DNA of 64,000 bases. Origin: Phenylobacterium sp. J367. Lineage in GTDB: Bacteria > Pseudomonadota > Alphaproteobacteria > Caulobacterales > Caulobacteraceae. The notes under the pieces were generated by a model, which made no database searches, had not been told where the DNA came from, and saw only the letters and a list, made by a program, of their open reading frames with translations. Position numbers and translations under genes: made by a program. Of this stretch, positions 27,686 through 38,927 are shown one piece after another. The stretch is taken from assembly GCF_024699985.1 (NCBI RefSeq), contig NZ_JAJONA010000001.1:2480001-2544000 (forward strand), given 5' to 3'. Numbering within the stretch: position 1 is the stretch's first letter; every line of letters starts with the position of its first letter.

Positions 27686-28382
27686 CTAGCCCTTAAGCGC
27701 CTCGTATTCGGCAGGCGTGCCGCAGAAGACCACCTCGGAACGGTCGATCTCGCGCCAGGCGATCCGGCGGCCGGCGCGGATGAGGTGGTTGTAGAGCGGG
27801 GCGACATAGAGCTCGGGAGCCTGGGGGCGCCTCGCGTTCGGCGGAAAGCGCCGCGCGGAAGTCCGCGGCGCGGGCGAAGTGGTAGAGGCCGGTGCAGCAG
27901 AGGTCGGAGATCGGCTTCTTCTCGGCGGTCTCGATGGCCCAGGGCTCGGGGCCGGACGCCGGCTTCACGTAGGACCAGTTGGCGCCGGAGCCGCGGAAAA
28001 CCTCCAACCAGCCGTCGGCGTCGTCGAAGAGCCCGCCCGGGAAGGTGAAGCCCGGCCGGAAGGTGTCGATGTTGAAGATGGTGAGCGGGCCGTCGTGGCC
28101 GCCGAGGCCGCGCTCGACGGTTTCGGCCTGGCCGGCCGTGGGGCCGTCGAGTCCGACGACACGGGAGTCCTCGATCCCCAGGCGCTCGGCCTCGTGCCGG
28201 ACGAAGCCGTCGTTGTCGCCGGCGGTGATGAACAGGAAGGGCCGGCGGCGGAACTCGGCCTCGAAACTGCCGACCGCATTGGCGAAGACGCTCCTGCCGT
28301 TCAGGTCCAGCATGTACTTCGGCACGGTGTAGCCGGCGTCAAAGAACCGCTGCGAGCGGCCGGCCATGGGGATGACGATCAC
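27686..28382 (-). CDS. Sugar nucleotidyltransferase-like protein, frame broken at 27823-27827
   Basis: About 231 residues if one base is removed from the G5 run at 27823-27827. It starts at GTG 28382, whose GTGA overlaps the stop of the upstream gene. 'VIVIPMAGRSQRFFDAGYTV' followed by 'PKYMLDLNGRSVFANAV' is a nucleotidyltransferase GT-A start (G-x-G-x-R-x8-P-K type); 'IFNIDTFRPGF' holds the metal-binding Asp. The corrected C-terminus reads 'PELYVAPLYNHLIRAG'. It probably transfers a nucleotide to a sugar or polyol phosphate for surface-glycan assembly, as the third gene in a trio with the kinase and the HAD phosphatase; substrate unknown. Confidence 0.7.
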
Positions 28383-29981
28383 GCGGCGGCCCTGAGCGAT
28401 CCGTCGAGCTCGCACCAGAGGCGGAGCGCATTGGCGAGGAACGCCTGCTGCCGGTCCGGGCGGTCGGCGTGCAGGGGGAGCATGGAAAGGAAGAGGCTGG
28501 CCATCACCGCGCGGACCGGCTGGGAGAGCCCGCCCTGGCCGTCGACCACGAGGTCGGCCAGCGCGCCCTCCAGCCAGGGCTGGCAGGCCACGGGATCGAA
28601 GGCGATTTCCCCGTCGGCGGAGAGCGCATAGCGGCCGGCGATGATCTGGTCGTACCGGCCGACCACCGAGTGGGCGAGCTTGGCGAGATCGTAGCGCAGG
28701 TCGCCGTGGAGGGTCGGCGCGCGGTCGACGGCGCCGCGCGGGTCGATGGCCTTGATCCGGCGGTTGCGGCTGTCCCACAGCAGGTTCGAGAAGCAGAGGT
28801 CGCCGTGCATGGCGACCTCGCGCCGGCCGCTCCTGAGGTCCATGGCCGAGGCGAGCTGCTCGGCGATCCGGACGAGCGAGGGGCAGGCGCGGTCGCCGTA
28901 GCGGATGCGCTTGTCGATCGGCCAGCCGGTGTCGCGGGCGAAGGTCTCCAGGCGGGCCAGCGTCTTCTCGGCGGCGAGCTGGCGGAGCGCCGCGTCGCCC
29001 GGAGCCGTCGCCCGGGACGGCGGCCATGGCCCGGAGCAGGTCCTCCACCGAGCCCATGATCCGCAGCCACGGCTTCTTCCCCACCGCCCCATAGACGAAG
29101 AGCTCGGAGAGGACGGGGGAGGAACTCGTATTCGGTCTCGTAGAAGGCGCGGCCCTGCTCCAGGCCGAAGCCCAGCAGGCGGGCGGTATAGATCTGCACC
29201 GACGGCGGGGCGGCCTGCAGCCAGTGGGCCTCGGCGCGCATCTTGGCGGTGTCGTCGGAGGACTTCTTCGCGGTCAGCCCGTCGATGCGGACGGTGTTGA
29301 AGGCCCTGGCTGTGGTCACCGCCAGGCGCGACTGAAAGAAGGTCGTGAGGTGGCCGAAGTCGAGCCAGGCGTCGGCGGGCGCCAGGCGCACGGCGTGGCC
29401 GGCCAGGTAGTGGTTCAGGCCGTCGACGAAGTGGCCGCGGCAGCGGGTGAGCGAGCGGAGCAGGTCGAGCGCCGAGGCGAAGGCGAAATAGCCGGCGGCG
29501 ATCGGCCAGCCCTCGTGGCCGTCCTCGCCGGCCGGGGTGTCGTGGAGCGCGAGGATGCGGCCAGCGGCGTCGACCTCCAGCTCGGCCCAGGCGTATTCGC
29601 TCGAGCGCAGGCCGCTGACGAAGACGTCCGTGCGGCCGAGGGGGCGGGGCCGGGATCAGGGTGTCGCCGTGTAGCAGGTGGACCGGCACGTCGCCCGCGC
29701 CGATGGCGTTCAGCGCATAGACCACGGCCTCGCCGAGGCGGAGGCCTTCCGGGATCGGCACGACCTCCACGCCGAGCTCGGCCAGCCGTTGGGCGTCGGC
29801 GGCGGGGATGTCGAAACTCTCGGGCAGCACGAGATGGACCGGCCCCTCGCCGAGCGCGGCGAGCTGCAGCTCGTAGAGCCGCTGGACGCCGACAGGCAGG
29901 AAGGACGGGGGCAGGGGGGCCGAACTCGGCGGCCAGCTCCTGGCCGACCACGGCGCCCGACATGATCAGGCGGACGCTCAA
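28379..29981 (-). CDS. Nucleotidyltransferase - phosphotransferase (choline kinase-like) fusion, about four frame breaks
   Basis: About 533 residues after repairing breaks near 29918, 29645, 29115 and 29000. TTG start at 29981, seven bases after GGGAGG. The N-terminal half is GT-A nucleotidyltransferase-like ('IPEGLRLGEAVVYALNAIG', 'VHLLHGDTLI'), including the family block 'WLDFGHLTTFFQSR' and 'RAFNTVRIDGLTAKKSS'. The C-terminal half is an APH/choline-kinase fold: 'EVAMHGDLCFSNLLWDSRN' (H-G-D-x5-N catalytic loop) and 'IKAIDPRG' (metal Asp). The combination suggests activation and phosphorylation of a glycan modifier. It overlaps the next gene in GTGA. Confidence 0.65.
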
Positions 29982-29983
29982 CC

Positions 29984-30358
29984 TCAGGCCTCCCGCGCGA
30001 GGAGGGCGTGGATCTCCTCGTGGGAGAGCGCCAGGAACTCCGACGGGCGGATCGCCTTGTCGTCGACGTAGAACCCCTCGGTCCCGCACCAGGGCTTGCC
30101 CACATGGACCTCGTCGTAGGGGACGTCGTGGCGGGCCAGCCAGTCGAGGATGACCGGCAGGGTGTTGGCGTTGATCTTGCCGATGTCCCCGCCGTAGGTG
30201 CGCATGTTGCGCGCCGAGCAGATGACGATCTCGAAGCCCTGATCGCGGTAGGCGCGCAGCTTCTCGACCATGGCGAGGTTGGGCGCCCGCTCGGCGTAGG
30301 GGCGGCCAGCGTCGTCGTGGGTTAGGGTCCCGTCGAGGTCGAAGACGAGGCGCTTCAT
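29984..30358 (-). CDS. HAD-superfamily phosphatase, capsule-biosynthesis type
   Basis: 124 residues from ATG 30358. 'MKRLVFDLDGTLTHDD' carries the HAD motif I nucleophile and acid (D-x-D-G-T), 'EIVICSARNMRTYGGDIGKI' motif II with the S/T, and 'VGKPWCGTEGFYVDDKAIRP' the motif III Lys and motif IV Asp-Asp. The short cap-less form with 'NMRTYxGxIGKIN' is found beside capsule and LPS nucleotidyltransferases and probably dephosphorylates a sugar-phosphate intermediate. First gene of the three-gene operon; the next start codon is two bases past its stop. Confidence 0.82.
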   Translation of the reverse strand: MKRLVFDLDGTLTHDDAGRPYAERAPNLAMVEKLRAYRDQGFEIVICSARNMRTYGGDIGKINANTLPVILDWLARHDVPYDEVHVGKPWCGTEGFYVDDKAIRPSEFLALSHEEIHALLAREA

Positions 30359-30390
30359 GGAGCCGAGGGTAGGACGATTCTGGAGGCCCA

Positions 30391-30499
30391 ATTGCTCCCC
30401 ATCGGGGGAGCTGTCGCCGCAGGCGACTGAGGGGGTCATCCACTGTCTGAGCGGACCCCCCTCCGGCCCTTCGGGCCACCTCCCCCGAAGGGGAGGAAT
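30391..30499. repeat. Intergenic inverted repeat, class A
   Basis: Outer arms ATTGCTCCCCATCGGGGGAG at 30391 and CTCCCCCGAAGGGGAGGAAT ending at 30499, with an inner GGGGGTC/GACCCCC pair and a hairpin GGCCC-TTC-GGGCC. It lies between the HAD gene and the 3' end of the GMC oxidoreductase, three bases before the latter's stop codon. Confidence 0.7.
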
Positions 30500-30502
30500 G
30501 GT

Positions 30503-32113
30503 TCAGCGCCGGTCCTCCAGGATCATGGCCGCGCCCTTCTCGGCGATCATCAGGGTGGGGGAGTTGGTGTTGCCGCTGACGATGCGGGGCATGGCCGAGG
30601 CGTCGACGACGCGCAGGCCCTGAACGCCGCGGACGCGCAGTCGGGCGTCCAGCACCGCGTTGGGGTCGTGGTCCGGGCCCATGGCCGCCGTGCCCGCCGG
30701 GTGGAAGATGGTGGTGCCGATGTCGGCGGCGGCGGCGCGGAGGTCCTCGTCGCTGGTCAGGTGGGCGCCGGGGCGGAATTCCTCGGGCCGGTACTTCGCC
30801 AGGGCGGGTTGCGAGGCGATGCGGCGGGCGAGGCGGAGCGCGTCGCAGGCCACTTCGCGGTCCTCGTCGGTTGAGAGGTAGTTGGGGGCGATGCGCGGCG
30901 GGGCGGCGGGATCCGGCGAGACGGCGTGGATGCTGCCCCGGCTGGACGGCCGCAGGTTGCAGACGCTGGCCGTGAAGGCGCCGAACGGGTGCATGCCCTC
31001 GCCCCACCGGTCGAGCGACAGCGGCTGGAAGTGGAACTCCAGGTTGGCGGTGGCGTAGCGGGCCGACGACCTGGCGAAGAGGCCGACCTGGGACGGCGCC
31101 ATGGTCAGGGGCCCGGAGCCGTTCAGGGCGTATTCGATCCCCATCCAGGCACGCTTGGCGAGGTTGGCGTACTCGGTGTTGAGGGTCCGGACGCCTGAGA
31201 CCTTGAACACCGGGCGGAGCTGCAGGTGGTCCTGCAGGTTCTCGCCGACGCCGGGGCTGTGATGGACCACGAGGGCGCCGAGGGCCTGCAGGCGGGGCGC
31301 CGTCGCCGACGCCGGAGAGCTCCAGCAGCTTGGGGCTCATCACCGCGCCGGAGGCCAGGATCACCTCGCCCGCGGCCTTCGCTTCGAAGAGTTCGGCGCC
31401 GCGGCGGAAGACGACGCCGGCAGCCCGCGTCCCATCGAACGTCACCCGCTCCACGTGGACGCCGGTCTCCAGGCGCAGGTTCGGGCGCTTGAGGGCCGGC
31501 TTCAGGAAGCCGCGCGCAGCGCTCCAGCGGCGGCCGCGCTTCTGGTTCACCTGGAAGTAGGCCGAGCCCTCGTTGTCGCCGGTGTTGAAGTCGCCGATCT
31601 TGGGGATCCCCAGCTCGGCGGCGGCGTCGCGGACCGCGTCGAGGATCTGCCAGCGGACGCGGGGATGCTCAACGCGCCATTCGCCCCCGACCCGTGGAAC
31701 GGGCTCCCGCCGTCGATGTGGTCCTCATGGCGCTTGAACGCAGGGAGCACGTCGTCCCAGCCCCAGCCCTCGAGGCCGAGCTGGCGCCAGCCGTCGTAGT
31801 CGGCGGCCTGGCCGCGCATGTAGATCATGGCGTTGATGGCGCTGGAGCCGCCGATCACCTTGCCGCGTGGATAGGCGAGCGCCCGGCCCCCCAGGCCCGC
31901 CTCGACCTCGGTCTCGAACATCCAGTCGGCGCGCGGATTGCCGATGGCGAAGAGGTAGCCCACGGGGATGTGGAACCAGACCCAGTCGTCCTGACCGCCC
32001 GCCTCCAGCACGAGGACGCGGTTGGAAGGATCGGCCGACAGGCGGTTCGCCAGCAGGCAGCCGGCGCTGCCCGCGCCGCAGACGATGTAGTCGTAGGTTC
32101 CGAGGTCAGGCAC
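30503..32113 (-). CDS. GMC family oxidoreductase (choline/alcohol dehydrogenase-like), two frame breaks
   Basis: About 536 residues; breaks at 31684-31688 (one base missing) and near 31298 (one extra) cancel, so the length stays a multiple of three. N-terminus 'YDYIVCGAGSAGCLLANRLS' is the FAD-binding G-x-G-x-x-G; 'RGKVIGGSSAINAMIYMRG' is GMC signature 1; repair gives 'GEWRVEHPRVRWQILDA'. 'EVILASGAVMSPKLLELSGV' is signature 2. The C-terminal 'VDASAMPRIVSGNTNSPTLM' contains the conserved active-site region. It oxidises an alcohol, perhaps choline, an aliphatic alcohol or polyethylene glycol, with FAD; the substrate is not evident and no betaine gene is near. Confidence 0.85.
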
Positions 32114-32126
32114 GGGTGCTCTTTAG

Positions 32127-32300
32127 CCTCCTCTCCCGTCGCGACGCGAGGGGAGAGGGCAGGGTGAGGGGCGGCACGTGCGGTGGTGTTCCGCCGGTGA
32201 GAGGTCGAGGGCCCTCGGGCTCGCATCCGGCGTGGCGGACGGGTCCCAGCCGGCCCTCACCCTACCCTCTCCCACTCGCTGCCGCTCGCGGGAGAGGAGA
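32127..32300. repeat. Intergenic inverted repeat, class B
   Basis: Left half CCTCTCCCGTCGCGACGCGA...GAGAGGGCAGGGTGAGGGGC (32127 on), right half GGCCCTCACCCTACCCTCTC...GGGAGAGGAGA (to 32300). The halves are imperfect reverse complements with the diagnostic box AGGGTGAGGGGC. It separates the GMC gene from the secreted-protein gene, whose stop codon starts at 32301. A close relative occurs at 48505-48681. Confidence 0.7.
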
Positions 32301-33334
32301 TTACTCCGTCAGATCCACGCTTTCCGGCGCCCGGCCTTCCTTCTCCGCCAGTCTCGCGCCGGCGAGGATGCCGGGGAGGGAGTAGTTGCCCTCGTGGCAG
32401 GCGTATTCGTAGACCGGGCCCTTGGCCGCGTTGAGCGGCATCTCCGCCTTCCAGGGCTGGGTGAACACCTTCGGGTCGTCGACAGTGAACTGGTAGAGGA
32501 TCTGGCCGTCGGCGATGCGGGTAAAGCGCTCGGTCACCTTGGCGTCCTCGGAAATGTAGATCGTGGCCGCGAAGTAGGGCCTGAGCACCTCGCCCGGATT
32601 GAAGTTGGTGGTCTCCACCACGAGGGTGTCGCCCTCCCACCAGCCGATCGAGTCGCCCATCCAGGGACGGATGTGGGCCGGCAGGTGGGTCTTGTCGTTC
32701 AGCCGGATCACCCGGGCGTCGTGGTTCATCTCGACCACGATGGCGACCGTGTCCCGGGTCTGAACGATCTCGTAGTGGTTGTTGTAGAGCACGTTGAGCA
32801 TCGGCGGACCGGCGGTGGAGCCGAAGCCCAGGATGCACCGCTCGCCGAGCGGGCGGTCCTCGGGGCCGTCGAAGGTGTTGCGGGCCTTGGCGAGCGTCGC
32901 CTGCAGCAGCTTCCGGCCCTCAGCGCTGTAGGGCAGCTTGCCGTCCGCCGGCTCGACGATCCAGGAAGTGCGCGCCTCGCCTCGGATGCGGCCCAGCGTC
33001 GTGCCGGGATCGGTCCAGGCGGCGTTGTAGCCGCCGGGATCGTCGGCCACCGGCGGGGCGCCGGCGTTGGGATCGGTCGGCCTGTCCTGGGCGGCGCGCA
33101 TGGCGGCGCGGCGGGCCTCGAAGGCCCTGGCCTCGTCCTCGGTGAGGGTCAGGGACTTGAACATCGCCGGGCGTTCCAGCCCGGTGATGGCGGCGTTGGT
33201 CCACACGCCCCCAGGTCCGGCTGGCCGAGGGCGTTGCGCGGCGCCTTGTAGGCCTGGGCGGCGGCGGTCGTCGCCAGGGCGAGCGCGGCGAGGGCGAGGA
33301 GGGAGCTGCGGAGAGTCGGGCGGAACGTCGTCAT
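32301..33334 (-). CDS. Exported protein of unknown function with GDS-x-GWWEGDTLVVET motif, frame broken at 33208-33212
   Basis: About 344 residues if one base is added to the C5 run at 33208-33212; the first frame gives the signal peptide 'MTTFRPTLRSSLLALAALAL' ending in TAAAQ-AYK and then 'NALGQPDLG', and the second 'VWTNAAITGLERPAMF'. The middle holds 'PWMGDSIGWWEGDTLVVET' followed by 'TNFNPGEVLR', a block recurring in many secreted or periplasmic proteins of Acidobacteria and Sphingomonadales with no assigned reaction. Four His and several acidic residues ('EMNHDARVIRLND') could bind metal. Unknown function; divergent from the monooxygenase gene. Confidence 0.72.
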
Positions 33335-33471
33335 TCGGAACGCTACCGCCGCTCCCCTCCGATTGTCGAGCTTTCGGTATGGCGCTGCGTCAGGTGCGGC
33401 GCCTTTCGGGCTTGATTGTCGTCGGGGAACCTGGAGGCTGATCGGCGATAACACGAGGTGGGAGGACGGCC

Positions 33472-35287
33472 ATGTCGGAGACGCTGGACCGCAAGCCGGA
33501 CGATCTGGGGTTCGATCCGGAGGCGCTGAAGGCGCGCTACCGGGCCGAGCGCGACAAGCGGCTGCGCGCCGACGGCAACCAGCAGTACGTCGAGATCGCC
33601 GGCCGGTTCGCCCATTACCTGGACGACCCCTACGTCGAGAAGGTCGAGCGTGCGCCGCTCGCCGACGAGGTCGAGGTGCTGGTGGTCGGGGGCGGCTTCG
33701 GGGGGCCTGCTGGCCGGGGCCCGGCTGCGGGAAGCCGGGGTGAAGGACATCCGCATCGTCGAGAAGGGCGGGGACTTCGGCGGCACCTGGTACTGGAACC
33801 GCTATCCCGGCGCGGCCTGCGACATCGAGAGCTACATCTACCTGCCGCTGCTGGAGGAGATCGGCTACCTGCCGAAGGAGAAGTACTCCCGCGCGCCGGA
33901 GATCCTGGCGCACAGCCGGGCGATCGGCGAGCACTTCGGCCTCTACGACAACGCCTGCTTCCAGACCGAGGTCACCGGGATGCGGTGGGACGAGGATTCG
34001 GCCTGCTGGATCGTGACGACCAACCGCGGCGACGCCATGAAGGCCCGCTTCGTGGTCATGGCCAACGGGCCGCTGCACCGGCCCAAGCTGCCCGGCATCC
34101 CGGGCGTCGAGAGCTTCAAGGGCCACTCGTTCCATACCAGCCGCTGGGACTATGCCTACACGGGCGGGGATTCCAACGGCGGGCTCACGGGCCTGAAGGA
34201 CAAGGTCGTCGGGATCATCGGCACCGGCGCGACGGCCGTGCAGTGCATCCCGCACCTCGGCGAGGGCGCCAAGCATCTCTACGTCTTCCAGCGGACGCCG
34301 TCCTCCATCGACGTGCGCGCCAACCGGCCGACTGATCCGGGCTGGGCGCAGACGCTTCAGCCGGGCTGGCAGCAGTACCGGATGGACAACTTCAACACCC
34401 TGGTCTCGGGCGGCTTCGCCGACGAGGACCTGGTGGCCGACGGCTGGACCGACATCATCGGCAACATCCTGCTGCTGGCCCGGCGCAAGGCCGCGGCCGG
34501 CGAGCCGGTGGAGAACCCGGCCGCCCTGATGCAACTCGCCGACTTCAAGAAGATGGAGCAGGTGCGCGCCCGGGTGGACGAGGTGGTGAAGGACCCCGCG
34601 ACCGCCGAGGCCTTGAAGCCCTGGTACAACCAGTTCTGCAAGCGGCCGTGCTTCCACGACGAGTACCTGCCCACCTTCAACCGCCCGAACGTCACGCTCG
34701 TGGACACCAAGGGCCAAGGTGTCGAGCGGATCACCGAGACCGGCGCGGTGGTGGACGGTCGCGAGTACGAACTCGACTGCCTGATCTATGCGACGGGATT
34801 CGAGGTCGGCACCGAGTACACCCGGCGCTCGGGCTACGAGCTGTACGGGCGCGGCGGCCAGACGCTGACCGACAAGTGGAAGGAGGGCGCCTCGACCCTG
34901 CACGGGCTGACCACCCGCGGCTTCCCCAACTGCTTCATCGTCTCGAACGTGCAGTCGGGCTTCTCGGCCAACTTCCCGCACATGATCAACGAGCAGGTGA
35001 AGCACATCGCCTATATCGTGCAAGCGGCGACCGAGCGGCAGGCCCGCACGGTGGAGCCCAGCGCCGAGGCCGAGGCGGACTGGGTCGACACCATCGTGAA
35101 CCTCGCGGTGCTGCGCGAGGCGTTCCTCAAGGAGTGCACGCCCGGCTACTACAACAATGAGGGCAAGCCCGAGGTGATGAGCGCCAAGAACAGCTCCTAC
35201 GGGGCGGGGCCGGTGGCGTTCACGCGGGTGCTCGAAGCGTGGCGGGCCGAGGGGGATCTCCGCGGACTAGAGCTGGCCGCGAACTAA
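33472..35287 (+). CDS. Flavin-containing (Baeyer-Villiger type) monooxygenase, frame broken at 33700-33705
   Basis: About 604 residues if one G is removed from the G6 run at 33700-33705; ATG follows GGTGGGAGG. An N-terminal extension of about 80 residues precedes the FAD-binding '[11 protein letters not shown]' and '[20 protein letters not shown]', then the BVMO fingerprint '[13 protein letters not shown]' (F-x-G-x-x-x-H-x-x-x-W), the NADPH site '[19 protein letters not shown]', and '[13 protein letters not shown]'. It inserts one oxygen atom into a ketone, giving an ester or lactone, using NADPH and O2. The long N-terminal extension is like those of cyclododecanone or steroid BVMOs. No obvious partner genes; the upstream divergent gene encodes the secreted unknown. 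Confidence 0.85.
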
Positions 35288-35290
35288 CAA

Positions 35291-35329
35291 ATGTAAACAT
35301 CCTCCGGTTGTAAATTTGCAATCGGGAGG
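35291..35329. promoter_or_regulatory. AT-rich dyads after the monooxygenase gene
   Basis: ATGTAAACAT (35291-35300) has perfect ATGT/ACAT arms, and TTGTAAATTTGCAA (35308-35321) is a near-palindrome with one mismatched pair; around the latter, CCTCC (35301-35305) pairs with GGAGG (35325-35329). The AT content stands out. It could be an operator or promoter for the 70-codon ORF at 35350, or a terminator hairpin of the monooxygenase gene. Confidence 0.35.
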
Positions 35330-35349
35330 CGAGTCGTCCCTTATCCCCC

Positions 35350-35562
35350 GTGGGAGACGACGGGAACCAACTGAGCGAACGGGCGCGGGGGCACATCCCC
35401 GCCCTGATCCTCGCCAACGGCGGCGCCAGCGAGGCGGAGGCCACGCTCCTGCTGAAGGCGCTCGCGCGCCTGTCCGAGATCCAGCGGGAGCAGGGGCCGC
35501 AGGCCGCGGAGGCGGCGGCCCTGGCGCTCAAGATGGCCTGGAGCGGCGAGGAGGATCGCTAG
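35350..35562 (+). CDS. Small hypothetical protein, tail overlaps cueR
   Basis: 70 residues from GTG 35350; no ATG is available and no strong Shine-Dalgarno is visible. The composition is Ala/Glu/Leu-rich and helical ('EAEATLLLKALARLSEIQRE'), with high GC3, consistent with real coding. Its last 35 bases overlap antisense the last codons of cueR. Function unknown; the AT-rich dyads just upstream may drive it. Confidence 0.45.
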   Translation: MGDDGNQLSERARGHIPALILANGGASEAEATLLLKALARLSEIQREQGPQAAEAAALALKMAWSGEEDR

Positions 35563-35956
35563 GCAGGGAGCCCGCGGTCAGGTCGGCCAGGATCGGGCAG
35601 TCCGGGCGGTCGTCGCCGGCGCAGCAGTGGGACAGATGCCGCAGGGCGTCGGCCATGGCCTGCATCTCGGCGATCCGGGCGTCGAGGTCGGCCACATGCC
35701 GGTCGGCGATGGCCTTCACCTCCCGGCTCGGGCGCTCGCGATCGCGCCACAGGGACAGCAGCCGGGTGATCTCCGCCATCGAGAAGCCGAGGTTGCGGGC
35801 GCGGCGGATGAAGCGCAGCTCGTTCACCTGCCGCGCGTCGTACTCGCGGTAGTTGGCCTCGGTGCGCGCCGCGGGCCGGACGAGGCCGATCTCGTCGTAG
35901 TAGCGGATCATCTTGGCGCTGATGCCGGTCGCCCGGGCGGCCTGGCCGATGTTCAT
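35528..35956 (-). CDS. cueR: Copper-responsive MerR family regulator CueR
   Basis: 142 residues. Winged-helix MerR N-terminus 'MNIGQAARATGISAKMIRYY' and 'YDEIGLVRPAARTEANYREY', long dimer helix, and the metal loop 'CCAGDDRPDCPIL', where the C-x(n)-C of CueR binds Cu(I); the pair is in the C-terminal loop as in cuprous-specific members. It senses Cu(I) in the cytoplasm and activates the copA promoter by distorting a 19-base spacer. It is the second gene after copA (10 bases apart), so it is probably induced with it. The C-terminal tail beyond the Cys loop is basic. Confidence 0.88.
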   Translation of the reverse strand: MNIGQAARATGISAKMIRYYDEIGLVRPAARTEANYREYDARQVNELRFIRRARNLGFSMAEITRLLSLWRDRERPSREVKAIADRHVADLDARIAEMQAMADALRHLSHCCAGDDRPDCPILADLTAGSLPSDPPRRSRPS

Positions 35957-35966
35957 GGCGCTTTCC

Positions 35967-38327
<2,361 letters not shown>

Positions 38328-38361
38328 GGTCGGTCTCCACCCCGGTTGGTGAGGCCACATC

Positions 38362-38392
38362 CAGATGGACCTTCCCATGATGGGAGGGTCAA
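38362..38392 (-). promoter_or_regulatory. CueR-type copA promoter and operator
   Basis: On the copA strand the -35 TTGACC (38392-38387) and -10 CATCTG (38367-38362) are separated by 19 bases, the over-long spacer characteristic of MerR-family promoters. The spacer region contains a near-perfect dyad GACCTTCCCA-TGA-TGGGAGGGTC (38368-38390, one mismatched pair), resembling the ACCTTCC...GGAAGGT CueR box. The -10 is 35 bases upstream of the copA ATG. Confidence 0.75.
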
Positions 38393-38400
38393 GGGGGCAG

Positions 38401-38923
38401 TCAGGAGAAAGTCGCCACATAGAGCGGGCCCACGGCCGCGGCGGCCGCCGCGTCGGGCCCGAGGCGCAGGGCGTCGTGCGTCGCCAGGGCGACGCCGCCG
38501 ACCGTGGCCGGCCCAAGCGCGACGGCGACCTGCTCCGCGCCGCCCAGCCGGCCGCTGTCGATCCGTTCGACGGTCGCGCGGACGCGGCCGCGACGGGACA
38601 TGACGTTGAGGTCGAGAACGGGGCCCTTCAGCACCTCGCCGTGGGTCGGCGCGTCGCCGGGGAAGGCGAGGTGGTCGCCGGGGCCCAGCGTCACCGAGCC
38701 CAGGCCCTCGATGTCGAGGCGGATGCGGCCCTCGATCACCGCCAGCCAGCGGTCCACGCCGGGGAAGACGGAGAAGGGGCCTGAGGCGGCGACCTCGGCC
38801 ATGCTGATCCGCCAGTCGAACGCGTCGAAGCCGGCGCCGGGCGGACAGGCCACCACCTCGCGTGACGCCGCCCCCATTCTTCCAGGGGACAGCGACCCGG
38901 TCGGCGGCGCGGAGGATCTGCAT
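38401..38923 (-). CDS. hutD: HutD family protein, frame broken near 38858
   Basis: About 173 residues. The first frame '[17 protein letters not shown]' is the start of the HutD/Ves family (motif W-K-N-G-G-G-x-T-R-E), and the second '[20 protein letters not shown]' and '[15 protein letters not shown]' continue it with the cupin fold. The break is either two bases missing from CGCG near 38858 or an extra G in 38871-38875; the family motif favours the former. HutD is a small regulator-like cupin, thought to modulate histidine utilisation; its biochemical role is unsettled. Last gene of the hutIHGUD operon; starts four bases after hutU in transcription order. Confidence 0.8.
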
Positions 38924-38927
38924 CGGC

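Noticed and set aside
29415..31550. 711-codon minus-strand frame linking the GMC gene and the nucleotidyltransferase gene
   Set aside because: It is a chance concatenation of pieces of three genes across frameshifts and an inverted repeat, not a fusion protein.
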